Shown: positions 1 to 8,313, counted from the stretch's first letter. The stretch is DNA of 64,000 bases from CALKXV01 sp965228905 (GCA_965228905.1 CBDDII010000003.1:930001-994000), one strand, 5' to 3'. Notes: a model not told the origin generated them from the letters alone. Numbers and translations: made by a program.

Positions 1-566
1 ACACCATGGAATTGACCAGACACGAGAGAAACTGTGGCGTGGACATCCAGGTCGGGCCAAAGTCCCAACACCGCAAATGAGAATAGTTCGTTCACAGGAA
101 ACACGGCAGATGTACCCATGTCACCTGTAGGGAAATCCTGTGGCACGTGCCCGCCCACAATTTGGACCCCCGCGTTTCGCAATTCATCAAAGATCGGCTT
201 GATCGTTTGTGCGATTCCCGAGGAAACACCATTGCTGTCGATTGTAAGTTTGACACTGCAACGTCTTACTTGCCGGTTTCCGACAACGAATATGCCAACC
301 TCTTCGTAGCCTGGCTGTGCGAAATTGAGAATGCTCAAATAGTGCTTGTCGGGGGAAAGGCTGGTAACACGTTCTCCCAAGGCGCCCGGCACCTGCAACG
401 ATTCAAGATAGGCGTCAGGATCACGCAGCACCAAGCCGCAACGTTGGACAAACTGATCCCATACAGGCCGAACAGCAGCCTGACCATTTGCGTACGCAGT
501 CGAGCAGGGAACAACCCCTAATGCAAATATGGCAGCGGTCGCAATTGGCGCAAATCGCTTCACCAT
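1..566 (-). CDS. secreted hypothetical protein, C-terminus cut by window edge
   Basis: A continuous reading frame starts at ATG 566-564 and runs off the left edge after about 188 codons, so the C-terminus is missing. The first 26 residues form a signal peptide: MVKRF, a hydrophobic core (APIATAAIFALGVV) and a cleavage site after AYA. The mature part has cysteines near residues 43 and 100. No family was recognised. It lies downstream of sucC on the same strand, where sucD would be expected in many relatives, and its base composition looks less GC-rich than its neighbours. The frame is open through the whole segment and the signal peptide is convincing, so I regard it as real. Confidence 0.7.
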   Translation of the reverse strand, partial: MVKRFAPIATAAIFALGVVPCSTAYANGQAAVRPVWDQFVQRCGLVLRDPDAYLESLQVPGALGERVTSLSPDKHYLSILNFAQPGYEEVGIFVVGNRQVRRCSVKLTIDSNGVSSGIAQTIKPIFDELRNAGVQIVGGHVPQDFPTGDMGTSAVFPVNELFSFAVLGLWPDLDVHATVSLVSGQFHG

Positions 567-733
567 TTCAGCACCCAATCTCAAACATCTGCCGTGTTCT
601 CCGCTGGCCGGGAACAATGCTTGTGTTTTGCACAAGCAAGCGTCGACATTTGGCACGCTCGGCCACTGAAACGCTCGTTGGACGTGCCTTCGCCACTGAC
701 GAACCAGCACGGCGCGTTGCGCGTTCGCGCCTC

Positions 734-771
734 AAACGCTCCACCGGAGCGTTTGCCGACCATATGGTCGG
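734..771 (-). terminator. paired hairpins downstream of sucC
   Basis: Two perfect inverted repeats sit back to back just past the sucC stop. The first has 9-bp arms AAACGCTCC/GGAGCGTTT with a 3-nt loop (734-754). The second is a 16-bp palindrome centred on CATATG (756-771). A weaker dyad GCTTGTG/CACAAGC lies at 619-637. There is no long T-run, so termination or 3'-end protection of sucC mRNA is an inference. Confidence 0.45.
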
Positions 772-779
772 TCCGGCGC

Positions 780-1973
780 TCACCCCTTCACAGCCTTCAC
801 GATCTTCTCGGCACCGTCCTTCAGATCGTCCGCCGCGATCACGTCGACGTCGGATTCATTGATGATCTTCTTGCCTTCTTCCACGTTGGTGCCCTCAAGG
901 CGCACCACCAGCGGAACCTGCAAGCCAACTTCTTTCACCGCGGCAACCACGCCTTCGGCGATGACGTCGCAGCGCATGATGCCGCCGAAGATGTTCACAA
1001 GGATGCCTTTGACGTTCGGGTCGCTCGTGATGATCTTGAACGCCTCGGTCACCTTGTCCTTGGTCGCACCGCCGCCCACGTCGAGAAAGTTGGCAGGCTC
1101 GGCCCCATAGAGCTTGATGATGTCCATCGTCGCCATGGCAAGGCCCGCGCCGTTGACCATGCAGCCGATTTCACCATCCAGCGCGATGTAGTTCAGATCG
1201 TACTTGGAGGCTTCGAGTTCTTTCGGATCCTCTTCCGTCGTGTCGCGCAACTCCATGATGTCGGGGTGGCGGTAAAGCGCGTTGGAATCAAAACCCATCT
1301 TGGCATCAAGGCACTTCAGATCGCCCTTGTCGGTCACGATCAGCGGGTTGATCTCCAGCATCTCCATGTCCTTGGAGATGAACAGATCGTAAAGCTGGCC
1401 CATCAACTTCACGCATTGCTTGACCTGCGCGCCTTCCAGTTCCAGCGCAAAGGCGATGCGACGGCCGTGGTACGGCTGATAACCGGTGGCCGGATCGACG
1501 CTGAACGACAGGATCTTTTCGGGCGTCGATTCCGCGACTTCCTCGATATCCATGCCGCCCTCGGTCGAAGCCACGAAGGACACGCGGCTGCTGTTGCGAT
1601 CCACCAGAAGGGCAAGATACATCTCGGTCTGAATGCCCGAGCCGTCTTCGATATAGATGCGGTTGACCTGCTTGCCCGCCTCGCCGGTCTGCTTGGTGAC
1701 CAGCGTGCGGCCCAACATGCGCTTGGCTTCATCGGCGGCTTCCTGCACCGACTTGGCGATGCGCACACCACCCTTTTCGCCCGCGTCGCTTTCCTTGAAC
1801 GTGCCCTTGCCGCGACCACCGGCGTGGATCTGCGCCTTGACCACCCAAAGCGGGCCGTCCAGCCCACTGGCGGCGGTTTTCGCCTCTTCGGCCCTGAGAA
1901 CGACGCGACCATCGGAAACAGGTGCGCCATGGTCCCTGAGCAACCCTTTTGCCTGGTATTCGTGGATATTCAC
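780..1973 (-). CDS. sucC: succinate--CoA ligase (ADP-forming) subunit beta
   Basis: This is the beta subunit of succinyl-CoA synthetase, which couples succinyl-CoA cleavage to ATP or GTP formation in the TCA cycle. Its 397 residues match the usual length. It opens with MNIHEYQAKGLL, has an N-terminal ATP-grasp domain (roughly residues 2-210, with the AGGRGKG nucleotide segment) and a C-terminal CoA-ligase domain with FLDVGGGA and VNIFGGIMRCD. The partner sucD is not in the window. The next gene downstream encodes an unrelated secreted protein. Upstream on the same strand are a glycosyltransferase and mdh. The 130-nt gap before the start holds a paired GTGATCAC motif that may be its operator. 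Confidence 0.97.
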   Translation of the reverse strand: MNIHEYQAKGLLRDHGAPVSDGRVVLRAEEAKTAASGLDGPLWVVKAQIHAGGRGKGTFKESDAGEKGGVRIAKSVQEAADEAKRMLGRTLVTKQTGEAGKQVNRIYIEDGSGIQTEMYLALLVDRNSSRVSFVASTEGGMDIEEVAESTPEKILSFSVDPATGYQPYHGRRIAFALELEGAQVKQCVKLMGQLYDLFISKDMEMLEINPLIVTDKGDLKCLDAKMGFDSNALYRHPDIMELRDTTEEDPKELEASKYDLNYIALDGEIGCMVNGAGLAMATMDIIKLYGAEPANFLDVGGGATKDKVTEAFKIITSDPNVKGILVNIFGGIMRCDVIAEGVVAAVKEVGLQVPLVVRLEGTNVEEGKKIINESDVDVIAADDLKDGAEKIVKAVKG

Positions 1974-2078
1974 TTGGGCCTCCTGAAAGCTGTGTACGCC
2001 CCGCTTGGCACGAAAAGGGTGAACAAAGAAGTGAGTTTAGCGCCAACACGGCGCATTTTAGGTAAAAAAGTGGATTTT

Positions 2079-2107
2079 GTGATCACTGGAGTTTATGGTG
2101 TGATCAC
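2079..2107 (-). promoter_or_regulatory. paired GTGATCAC sites upstream of sucC
   Basis: Two copies of the palindrome GTGATCAC at 2079-2086 and 2100-2107 start exactly 21 bp apart, 106-134 nt upstream of the sucC start. The second overlaps the stop codon of the glycosyltransferase gene. The same arrangement with the same 21-bp period occurs upstream of sdhC (8167-8195). The regulator is not identified. Confidence 0.5.
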
Positions 2108-3045
2108 GTTCTGTTGTATGTGGTATGCCACAGATTGGAGATGCCGTCGATTGCCGCAGATGCTTCGGCGATTCGCGGATTTTGCAGCAGTTTGTGCATT
2201 TCGGCGGTTGTTGCCTCGGCCCGTTCGGCCAGCCCGAATTCCTGGACATCGTTGAAATTGCGTTTGGAATAGAGTTCATCCGTGCGCGGAACCGCCTGCG
2301 GATCGGCGTAATAGCCGTCACCGCGCAGGGCTTTCCGCGCGTACATGTCCGGCGTGCGAATCGAAAAATGCGCGACCTGGCCCAGGATATAGGGCCGCTG
2401 TTCCGCAACCAGCCTGTTGAAGGGGCGGGAGCTGGGTTGGTAGAACCTGTCATCGGCAGGGTTGCCCGCAGAGGTTACGACCGGAAAATCACCGCGCGTG
2501 ACACCGTCGGCCAGAACCGGGCGGTGAATGTCCAGCCGCGCGATCTCGGGACCATGGCGGAACAGGGTCTTGACTTGCGCATTCTGTCCGCGTCGACGTC
2601 TGGCGGCCAGGGTGAAATCCGCGCTGACATGTCGACCGGGCCAGTGCTTGTGGTGATTGTCTCCAAAGAACCGCCAGGCCATCATCAGGGCGGCGGCGTC
2701 TCCGATGGCCGCGATCAGATCCTCGACCGTTTGGTGCGGTGGGCTGGGCAAAAGAAACTCGTCGGCGTCCAGCCACATGATCCAGTCGCCACCCCGGAAC
2801 ACGCCAGCCTCGCGCGCCACCCGTTCGGCATTGGCCTGCGGTGCGATTCCTTGGGGAACCTCTTGCCGGATATGTTCGACGACGCCCGCCTCTGCCAGAC
2901 GGTCCAGCAGAACATCGCTGCCATCGTCGCAATCGTTCGACACGACCACGATGCGCGAAAACCCGATCACGCGGTGATAGGCGACCCATTCCAAAAGGAA
3001 CGGCCCTTCGTTTTTCTGTGCTGAGAAGAGAACGCGCTCTGACAT
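2104..3045 (-). CDS. glycosyltransferase family 2-like protein
   Basis: The 313-residue protein is a GT-A fold glycosyltransferase of the GT2/GT92-like type common in Rhodobacteraceae. It begins with the donor-site strand MSERVLFSAQKNEGPFLLEW and has the metal-binding DxD-type motif WLDADEF near residue 93. No signal peptide or membrane segment is seen, so it is probably cytoplasmic, adding sugar to an unknown acceptor. It lies between mdh (59 nt upstream) and sucC, which makes a sugar-transfer gene part of a TCA transcription unit. The sdh operon also carries a glycosyltransferase. Confidence 0.8.
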   Translation of the reverse strand: MSERVLFSAQKNEGPFLLEWVAYHRVIGFSRIVVVSNDCDDGSDVLLDRLAEAGVVEHIRQEVPQGIAPQANAERVAREAGVFRGGDWIMWLDADEFLLPSPPHQTVEDLIAAIGDAAALMMAWRFFGDNHHKHWPGRHVSADFTLAARRRRGQNAQVKTLFRHGPEIARLDIHRPVLADGVTRGDFPVVTSAGNPADDRFYQPSSRPFNRLVAEQRPYILGQVAHFSIRTPDMYARKALRGDGYYADPQAVPRTDELYSKRNFNDVQEFGLAERAEATTAEMHKLLQNPRIAEASAAIDGISNLWHTTYNRT

Positions 3046-3104
3046 CTGCCGGCCTTTTTAAAGGCACCAAACCAGAGGCCAGAGCGCGTGTAAATGCGTG
3101 GGGC

Positions 3105-4067
3105 TTAGCCGAGGCCGTTGTCGATTCCGCGGCAGGCTTCGACCAGACCTTTGACGGCGTCGACGGATTTGTCGAACATCGCCTGTTCGTCGTTGTTCAT
3201 CTTGATGTCGACGACCTTCTCGATGCCACCGGCGCCGATGATGGTCGGCACGCCGACATACATGCCCTTCAGGCCAAGCGCGCCGTCAACATAGGCGGCA
3301 CAGGGCAGAAGGCGCTTTTGGTCGTTGAGATAGGCTTCGGCCATTTCGATCGCGCTGGTCGCGGGGGCATAGAAGGCCGACCCGTTGCCCAGAAGGCCCA
3401 CGATCTCGGCACCGCCGTCGCGGGTGCGCTGGACGATGGCGTCGAGCTTTTCCTGCGTGGTCCAGCCCATGTCGACAAGATCGGGGAGCGGGATACCGGC
3501 AACGGTGGAATAGCGCACAAGCGGCACCATCGTGTCGCCGTGGCCGCCAAGGACAAAAGCGGTGACGTCGCGCATCGACACTTCGAACTCCAGCGACAGG
3601 AAGTGGCGGAAGCGGGCGCTGTCCAGAACACCCGCCATGCCGCAGACCTTGTTGTGGGGCAGGCCGGAATATTCGCGCAACGCCCAGACCATCGCGTCCA
3701 GCGGGTTGGTGATGCAGATGACGAAGGCGTCCGGGGCGTGGGCCTTGATGCCTTCGCCGACGGCCTTCATGACCTTGAGGTTGATGCCCAAAAGATCGTC
3801 ACGGCTCATCCCCGGCTTGCGCGGCACACCGGCGGTCACGATGCAGACGTCGGCACCGGCGATATCGGCATAGTCGGTCGTGCCTTTCAGGCTGGCGTCG
3901 AAACCTTCGACCGGGCCGGCCTCGGCGATATCCAGAGCCTTGCCCTGCGGCGTGCCCTCGGCGATGTCGAACAGGACGACGTCGCCCAGTTCCTTGATTG
4001 CAGCAAGATGGGCAAGCGTTCCGCCAATCTGACCGGCGCCGATCAGCGCGATCTTTGTTCTGGCCAT
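3105..4067 (-). CDS. mdh: malate dehydrogenase
   Basis: NAD-dependent malate dehydrogenase oxidises malate to oxaloacetate in the TCA cycle. The 320-residue protein is the lactate-dehydrogenase-like type used by alphaproteobacteria. It has the dinucleotide motif GAGQIGGT at residues 10-17, the substrate loop VPRKPGMSRDDL, ITNPLD, and the catalytic histidine in GGHGD near residue 176. It is the first gene of the minus-strand group mdh, glycosyltransferase, sucC. A LacI-type palindrome lies 84 nt upstream of the start codon. Confidence 0.97.
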   Translation of the reverse strand: MARTKIALIGAGQIGGTLAHLAAIKELGDVVLFDIAEGTPQGKALDIAEAGPVEGFDASLKGTTDYADIAGADVCIVTAGVPRKPGMSRDDLLGINLKVMKAVGEGIKAHAPDAFVICITNPLDAMVWALREYSGLPHNKVCGMAGVLDSARFRHFLSLEFEVSMRDVTAFVLGGHGDTMVPLVRYSTVAGIPLPDLVDMGWTTQEKLDAIVQRTRDGGAEIVGLLGNGSAFYAPATSAIEMAEAYLNDQKRLLPCAAYVDGALGLKGMYVGVPTIIGAGGIEKVVDIKMNNDEQAMFDKSVDAVKGLVEACRGIDNGLG

Positions 4068-4150
4068 GGTGGTCTCCGATCCAGTTCTGAGAAAACTTCG
4101 AGCGGTGCCTAGCCAAGCTGGACGGGGCTTTCAAGTAAAAGCCGACTGAT

Positions 4151-4163
4151 AACGGTAACCGTT
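4151..4163 (-). promoter_or_regulatory. LacI-type palindrome upstream of mdh
   Basis: The perfect odd palindrome AACGGTAACCGTT has the central-base format of LacI-family operators and lies 84 nt before the mdh start. CceR, a LacI-family regulator of central carbon metabolism in related alphaproteobacteria, is a candidate binder, but I am not matching its published motif from memory. The gap 4068-4420 (353 nt) otherwise holds only the terminator-like dyad at 4375-4416. Short open frames there look like noise. Confidence 0.4.
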
Positions 4164-4374
4164 GATGCACGCTTTTGCCGCTTGTCCGGTCCGTGCAATG
4201 AAATTCATCACCTGCGAAGACGGATGATGGTTTTTGTATCGTGGATGATTGTCAGGAGGGGAGAGTGGGCCCGAAACCGGGCAGGATCAGCCGTTTCGGC
4301 CTTTCGGAACCGGGGAATGCGCGCCCTTGGCGGGCGTGCAGCACTCATGTCGGCGGGCGGGAACGCCCGGAAAG

Positions 4375-4416
4375 ATGCCTGCCGCCCTGAACCAGACTTC
4401 AGGCGGCACGAGGCAT
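4375..4416 (-). terminator. imperfect stem-loop downstream of small periplasmic protein gene
   Basis: Read on the minus strand, arms ATGCC/GGCAT and TGCCGCC/GGCGGCA pair around an inner CTGAA/TTCAG helix, followed by CTTTCC. It starts right after the stop of the gene at 4421-4729 and is a plausible weak terminator. Confidence 0.4.
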
Positions 4417-4420
4417 TGGA

Positions 4421-4729
4421 TTAACTGCGGATACCGGCGGGTTCGACCGCTTCTTCCAGGTTTTCGAAGGATTGACCACTTGCGACAAGGCAGGTGATTC
4501 CATTGGGCATCGTCACGGTGATCGTCCAGGTCCCGGTTTCAAGCGAGGCATAGACTTCGACGACGCGGCCTTTCGGTGCCATGCCGATCGACTGGCGGCT
4601 TTCGCCGTATTTCGAGGCCAGGCGTTCCACCACGGCGTCGCGTTGGCTGCAGTTCTGCCCTTGAGCGAAAGTCGTCGTCGGCAGCATGACAGAGGCGGCC
4701 AATGCAAGGGCGGTCAGTTTGAGCTTCAT
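4421..4729 (-). CDS. small periplasmic hypothetical protein
   Basis: The 102-residue protein has a clear signal peptide (MKLKLTALALAASVMLPTTTFA, cleavage before QGQN). The mature region contains two cysteines, CSQRD and ITCLVASG, which could form a disulfide. Conserved-looking segments are AVVERLASKYGESRQSIG and TWTITVTMPNG. I recognise it only as a conserved hypothetical of this family of bacteria. It stands alone, divergent from mcl2, with its own terminator-like hairpin. Confidence 0.75.
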   Translation of the reverse strand: MKLKLTALALAASVMLPTTTFAQGQNCSQRDAVVERLASKYGESRQSIGMAPKGRVVEVYASLETGTWTITVTMPNGITCLVASGQSFENLEEAVEPAGIRS

Positions 4730-4957
4730 CTCAGACCTTTCCGGAGGCGTTCACCCCCTTGGCTTCAAGCCCCGGTTTTCAGGACTCCATGTCCGAAGGG
4801 TGAGAACATAAGAAGAATATGTGGTTAACGGCCCGTCCGGTGATGGTTAAAAATCGCAACTCCCTGATTCTTGGGCATTCTACGACCGAGGTCGGGTTGC
4901 AGAGCATTCTGACTTTGTGCAGGTTTCGCATTGAAGCTGCTCAAAGGTTGCCACGCC

Positions 4958-5809
4958 ATGCCCCATTCCCTCTTCCGATCCGTCCTTTATATCCCCGGCT
5001 CCCGCGCCCGTGCGCTGGACAAGGCCCGATCCCTTGCGGTCGACGCGATCATCTTCGATCTGGAGGACGCGGTTGCACCCGACGAAAAGGAAGCGGCGCG
5101 GAAAACCCTGGCCGAGGAACTGGCCAACGGCGGATACGGCCATCGCTTTCGGATGGTGCGGGTCAACGGGCTGGACACCCCCTGGGGCAAGGATGACGTC
5201 CGCGCCGTTGCCGAGATGGACTGCGACGCGGTGCTGGTTCCAAAGGTCGAAAGCACCGCCCATATCGACGGGGTGCGCACCCTGGCCCATCATCTGCCGG
5301 TCTGGTGCATGATCGAAACACCCCGGGGTGTCCTAAACGCGCTCGAAGTCGCCGACCATCCGGCGGTTGAAGGCTTCATCATGGGCACCAACGACCTGGC
5401 CAAGGATATCGGCTGTGCCACCGGCGGTGACCGCGCAGCCATGATGACCGCCCTGCAAATCAGCCTGATGGCGGCGCGTTCCGCCGGGATCGCCTGCGTC
5501 GACGGGGTTTTCAACGCCTTCAAAGACGAAGATGGGCTGACGTTCGAATGCGAACAGGGGCTGGCCCTTGGCATGGACGGCAAGACCCTGATCCACCCGG
5601 CGCAGGTGGACCTTGCCAACAGCATCTTCGCGCCGACTGACGACCAGGTCGACCTCGCCCGCCGCCAGATCGAAGCCTATGACGAAGCCATCGCGCGGGG
5701 CGAGGCGGTTGCGGTGGTCGACGGCAAGATCGTCGAAAACCTTCACGTCGAAACCGCACGCGCCACCCTCGCCAAGGCCGAGGCTATCCGCGAAAGGCAA
5801 AACGCATGA
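4958..5809 (+). CDS. mcl2: HpcH/HpaI aldolase family, probable (3S)-malyl-CoA thioesterase
   Basis: This 283-residue protein belongs to the citrate lyase beta/malyl-CoA lyase family (TIM barrel). Visible features are the N-terminal RSVLYIPGSR, FDLEDAVAPDEK with acidic metal ligands, VRVNGLDTPWG and PKVES. In Rhodobacter, Mcl2 hydrolyses (3S)-malyl-CoA to malate at the end of the ethylmalonyl-CoA pathway; a lyase role cannot be excluded from sequence alone. ATG 4958 is preferred because AAAGG lies 11 nt upstream. The stop overlaps the nnrU start by 4 nt, and mch follows, supporting a pathway operon. Confidence 0.85.
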   Translation: MPHSLFRSVLYIPGSRARALDKARSLAVDAIIFDLEDAVAPDEKEAARKTLAEELANGGYGHRFRMVRVNGLDTPWGKDDVRAVAEMDCDAVLVPKVESTAHIDGVRTLAHHLPVWCMIETPRGVLNALEVADHPAVEGFIMGTNDLAKDIGCATGGDRAAMMTALQISLMAARSAGIACVDGVFNAFKDEDGLTFECEQGLALGMDGKTLIHPAQVDLANSIFAPTDDQVDLARRQIEAYDEAIARGEAVAVVDGKIVENLHVETARATLAKAEAIRERQNA

Positions 5810-6366
5810 CGCTTCTGGTCTTTGGCCTGCTGCTCTGGATGGCGGCGCATTTCTTCAAACGTCTTGCCCCGGCCGGGCGGCAGGCCATGGCCGACCGCAT
5901 GGGAAACGGATCGAAGGGCGTGATCGCCCTGCTGCTTGTCCTGTCGGTCGTCCTGATGGTGCTGGGCTATCGCGGCGCCGATGGCACGTTCTACTGGGGG
6001 CGCAGCGCGGCAACGACGGGCATCAACAACCTCTTGATGATCGTGGCCGTGATCCTCTTCGGGCTGGGCAGTTCAAAAAGCCGGTTTCGCGGCACCCTGC
6101 GCCATCCCATGCTGACCGGCATGGTGGTCTGGGCCACCGCCCACATCCTCGTGAATGGCGACACACCGTCTTTCGTCCTGTTCGGCGGGCTTGGCCTTTG
6201 GGCTATTGCCGAGATGATCGTCATCAACCGCGCCGAACCGGGCTACACCCCGAAAGAGCCGGGTACCGTCGCCGGTGACATCCGGCTTCTGGTGATTTCC
6301 GCCGTGGTTTTCACGGTGATTGCAGCCGTTCACATCTGGCTTGGCTACAACCCCTTCGGAGCATGA
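5806..6366 (+). CDS. NnrU family integral membrane protein
   Basis: The 186-residue protein has about five hydrophobic membrane segments, beginning with TLLVFGLLLWMAAHF. It carries the family-typical stretch LRHPMLTGMVVWATAHILVNGD. NnrU proteins are named from nitrite/nitric-oxide reductase clusters, but most homologues, like this one, are not next to denitrification genes, and the family is related to isoprenoid-modifying membrane proteins. It overlaps mcl2 by 4 nt and is followed after 1 nt by mch, so it is co-transcribed with ethylmalonyl-CoA pathway genes. Its role there is unknown. Confidence 0.85.
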   Translation: MTLLVFGLLLWMAAHFFKRLAPAGRQAMADRMGNGSKGVIALLLVLSVVLMVLGYRGADGTFYWGRSAATTGINNLLMIVAVILFGLGSSKSRFRGTLRHPMLTGMVVWATAHILVNGDTPSFVLFGGLGLWAIAEMIVINRAEPGYTPKEPGTVAGDIRLLVISAVVFTVIAAVHIWLGYNPFGA

Positions 6367-6367
6367 C

Positions 6368-7396
6368 ATGAAAACCAACCCCGGCAAGTTCTTCGAAGAT
6401 TACCGCGTCGGAGAAACCATCCACCACGCCGTGCCGCGCACGCTTCAGGGCGGGGAAAAGGCGCTCTACCACGCGCTCTATCCCGCGCGCCACGCGCTTT
6501 ACTCCTCCGACGATTTCGCCCGCACTTGCGGGTTGGATGGCCCGTTCGACGATCTGATCGTCTTTCACACGGTTTTCGGCAAGACGGTGCCCGACATTTC
6601 GCTCAACGCCGTCGCCAACCTCGGCTATGGCGAGGGGCGATGGCTGAAACCGGTCTATCCCGGCGAAACCCTGACGGCCTCGTCCGAAGTGATCGGGCTG
6701 AAACAGAACTCCAATGGCAAGACCGGGGTGGTCTGGGTCCGCACGACCGGGCGAAACGGCGCGGGCGAGGCGGTGCTGGACTACGTGCGTTGGGTGATGG
6801 TGCGCAAGGGCGATGTGGATGCCCCGGCGCCCGAGACCGTGGTGCCCGATCTTGCGCCGGTGCTTTCGGTCGATCAACTGGCGATCCCCGAGGGGCTGAC
6901 CTTTGGCGACTATGATTTCACCCTGGCCGGCGAGTCGCACCGCTGGGGCGATTACGAGGTGGGCGAAAAGATCGACCACGTCGACCGCGTGACCGTCGAA
7001 GAGGCCGAGCACATGATGGCGACCCGACTCTGGCAGAACACCGCCAAGGTCCATTTCGACGCCACCTTCCGCGAAGGCGGACAACGCCTGATCTATGGCG
7101 GCCACGTGATTTCGATGGCGCGGGCCTTGTCGTTCAACGGTCTCGCCAACGCCCAGATGATCGTGGGCCTTAACGGCGGCAGCCACGTCTCGCCCCTGTT
7201 CGCGGGCGACACGATCTGCGCCTGGTCCGAAGTGCTGGACAAGGCCGAAACCTCGGCACCAGGCGTCGGTGCATTGCGTTTGCGTCTGGTTGCCCACAAA
7301 CCCGAAGCCGCGCCTTTCGAATTGAAAGGCGACGACGGGAAATACGCACCGGGTGTTCTGCTGGACCTGGACTACTGGGTGTTGATGCCGGTCTGA
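6368..7396 (+). CDS. mch: mesaconyl-CoA hydratase (beta-methylmalyl-CoA dehydratase)
   Basis: Mch interconverts mesaconyl-C1-CoA and beta-methylmalyl-CoA in the ethylmalonyl-CoA pathway for acetyl-CoA assimilation. The 342-residue length agrees with the Rhodobacter enzyme, and the sequence shows two MaoC-type hot-dog halves: FFEDYRVGETIHHAVPRTL at the start and WGDYEVGEKIDHVDRVTVEEAEH near residue 195. ATG 6368 follows the nnrU stop by 1 nt and gives MKTNPGKFFEDY. A frame start further upstream inside nnrU is unlikely. It closes the mcl2-nnrU-mch unit. Confidence 0.93.
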   Translation: MKTNPGKFFEDYRVGETIHHAVPRTLQGGEKALYHALYPARHALYSSDDFARTCGLDGPFDDLIVFHTVFGKTVPDISLNAVANLGYGEGRWLKPVYPGETLTASSEVIGLKQNSNGKTGVVWVRTTGRNGAGEAVLDYVRWVMVRKGDVDAPAPETVVPDLAPVLSVDQLAIPEGLTFGDYDFTLAGESHRWGDYEVGEKIDHVDRVTVEEAEHMMATRLWQNTAKVHFDATFREGGQRLIYGGHVISMARALSFNGLANAQMIVGLNGGSHVSPLFAGDTICAWSEVLDKAETSAPGVGALRLRLVAHKPEAAPFELKGDDGKYAPGVLLDLDYWVLMPV

Positions 7397-7402
7397 ATTT
7401 TT

Positions 7403-7436
7403 GCACATAGTCTGCGCTTTGACGGGAATTATGTGC
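7403..7436 (+). repeat. inverted repeat between mch and doxX-like gene
   Basis: Arms GCACATA (7403-7409) and TATGTGC (7430-7436) are separated by 20 nt, immediately after mch and 44 nt before the DoxX-family start. It may be a loose terminator or an operator for the downstream gene. Confidence 0.3.
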
Positions 7437-7480
7437 GAAAGTATTGAGGGTGCAAATCAGCATTCTCAAGGATCGAAGAC

Positions 7481-7903
7481 ATGACAACCCTGACAACCAA
7501 CCCCGACAGCGCCCTTCCCGTCGTGGCCCCGGCCGACTGGCTGATCCGTCTGCCGGTCGCCGCCACCTTCATCTATCACGGTGTCGCCAAGTTCCCGAAC
7601 ATCGCTGCCGTGGCCGAGATGATGGGCCTGCCCTTCATCGTCTGGCTGGCCGTTGCCCTGGGCGAGATTGCCGCCGGGCTTTCGCTGATCGCGGGCGGTG
7701 CGCTGCGCAGCCGGATTGGCGACGTGCTGACACGCCTTGGTGGTGTCGGTGTCGCCATCATCATGGTCGGCGCCATCGCGATGGTGCACTGGGGGCAGTG
7801 GAACAACGCGCCGTCCGAAACGCACCCCTTCGGCGGGATGGAGTTCCAGACCCTGCTTCTGGGTGCCGGGCTGTTCTTCCTGCTGCGCGGCAACCGCGCC
7901 TGA
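7481..7903 (+). CDS. DoxX family membrane protein
   Basis: The 140-residue protein has the DoxX fold of four transmembrane helices. The first contains LIRLPVAATFIYHGVAKF, with the helix-1 HG typical of the family, and it ends with LLLGAGLFFLLRG. DoxX-like proteins are often linked to quinone or redox partners, but the substrate is unknown here. It lies 84 nt after mch and before a strong intrinsic terminator, so it could be read through from the mcl2 operon or have its own promoter at 7400-7480. Confidence 0.88.
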   Translation: MTTLTTNPDSALPVVAPADWLIRLPVAATFIYHGVAKFPNIAAVAEMMGLPFIVWLAVALGEIAAGLSLIAGGALRSRIGDVLTRLGGVGVAIIMVGAIAMVHWGQWNNAPSETHPFGGMEFQTLLLGAGLFFLLRGNRA

Positions 7904-7944
7904 GCCACGACCCGTATCCTGCGGACACATTCTATAACTCAAAC

Positions 7945-7976
7945 AACCGCGCCGGATCTCTTCGGCGCGGTTTTTT
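7945..7976 (+). terminator. Rho-independent terminator after doxX-like gene
   Basis: A 10-bp stem, AACCGCGCCG paired with CGGCGCGGTT around loop GATCTCTT, runs into T6. This separates the mcl2-mch-doxX block from the sdh operon. Confidence 0.9.
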
Positions 7977-8166
7977 CCGTGCCGACCCTACGTCAACCTT
8001 TCCGTAACCCTCCCGTGCGCACCCATGTACAAAACGGAAAACCAGCCTCTGAAAAGGCGTACAAATGGACACAACGACGACACATCGCGAACGTACGGGA
8101 AAGGGGCGGGCAAGGCCGGTTAACAGGCCCGACTCACAGCGCACGGAATTAACAAGAGATAAATTT

Positions 8167-8195
8167 GTGATCGCACTTTCAAATTGCGTGATCAC
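8167..8195 (+). promoter_or_regulatory. paired GTGATC(A/G)C sites upstream of sdhC
   Basis: GTGATCGC at 8167-8174 and GTGATCAC at 8188-8195 begin 21 bp apart, 119-147 nt upstream of sdhC, as in the sucC upstream region. The gene-free stretch 7904-8313 (410 nt) contains this pair and the terminator at 7945-7976. I see no coding region in it. The sdhC ribosome site TAAGGAGG lies near 8300-8308. Confidence 0.5.
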
Positions 8196-8313
8196 AATTG
8201 CCAAAATCTTAATGCTGCGAGCGCAAACATGCCGTAGTTCCGGCTCCGAGAGGCGTGACAATGCGCTCAGGAGTGGTATGACACCGTGAAGGCCCATAGG
8301 TAAGGAGGCCCAT

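Noticed and set aside
594..2255. 553-codon open frame on the plus strand opposite sucC
   Set aside because: It is the antisense shadow of sucC, whose minus-strand protein is a clear family match. The frame also runs past both ends of sucC with His/Arg/Leu-rich, low-complexity text.
4182..4497. Short plus-strand frames between mdh and the small periplasmic gene
   Set aside because: They overlap the convincing minus-strand gene at 4421-4729 and have no recognisable signal, family or consistent ribosome site.
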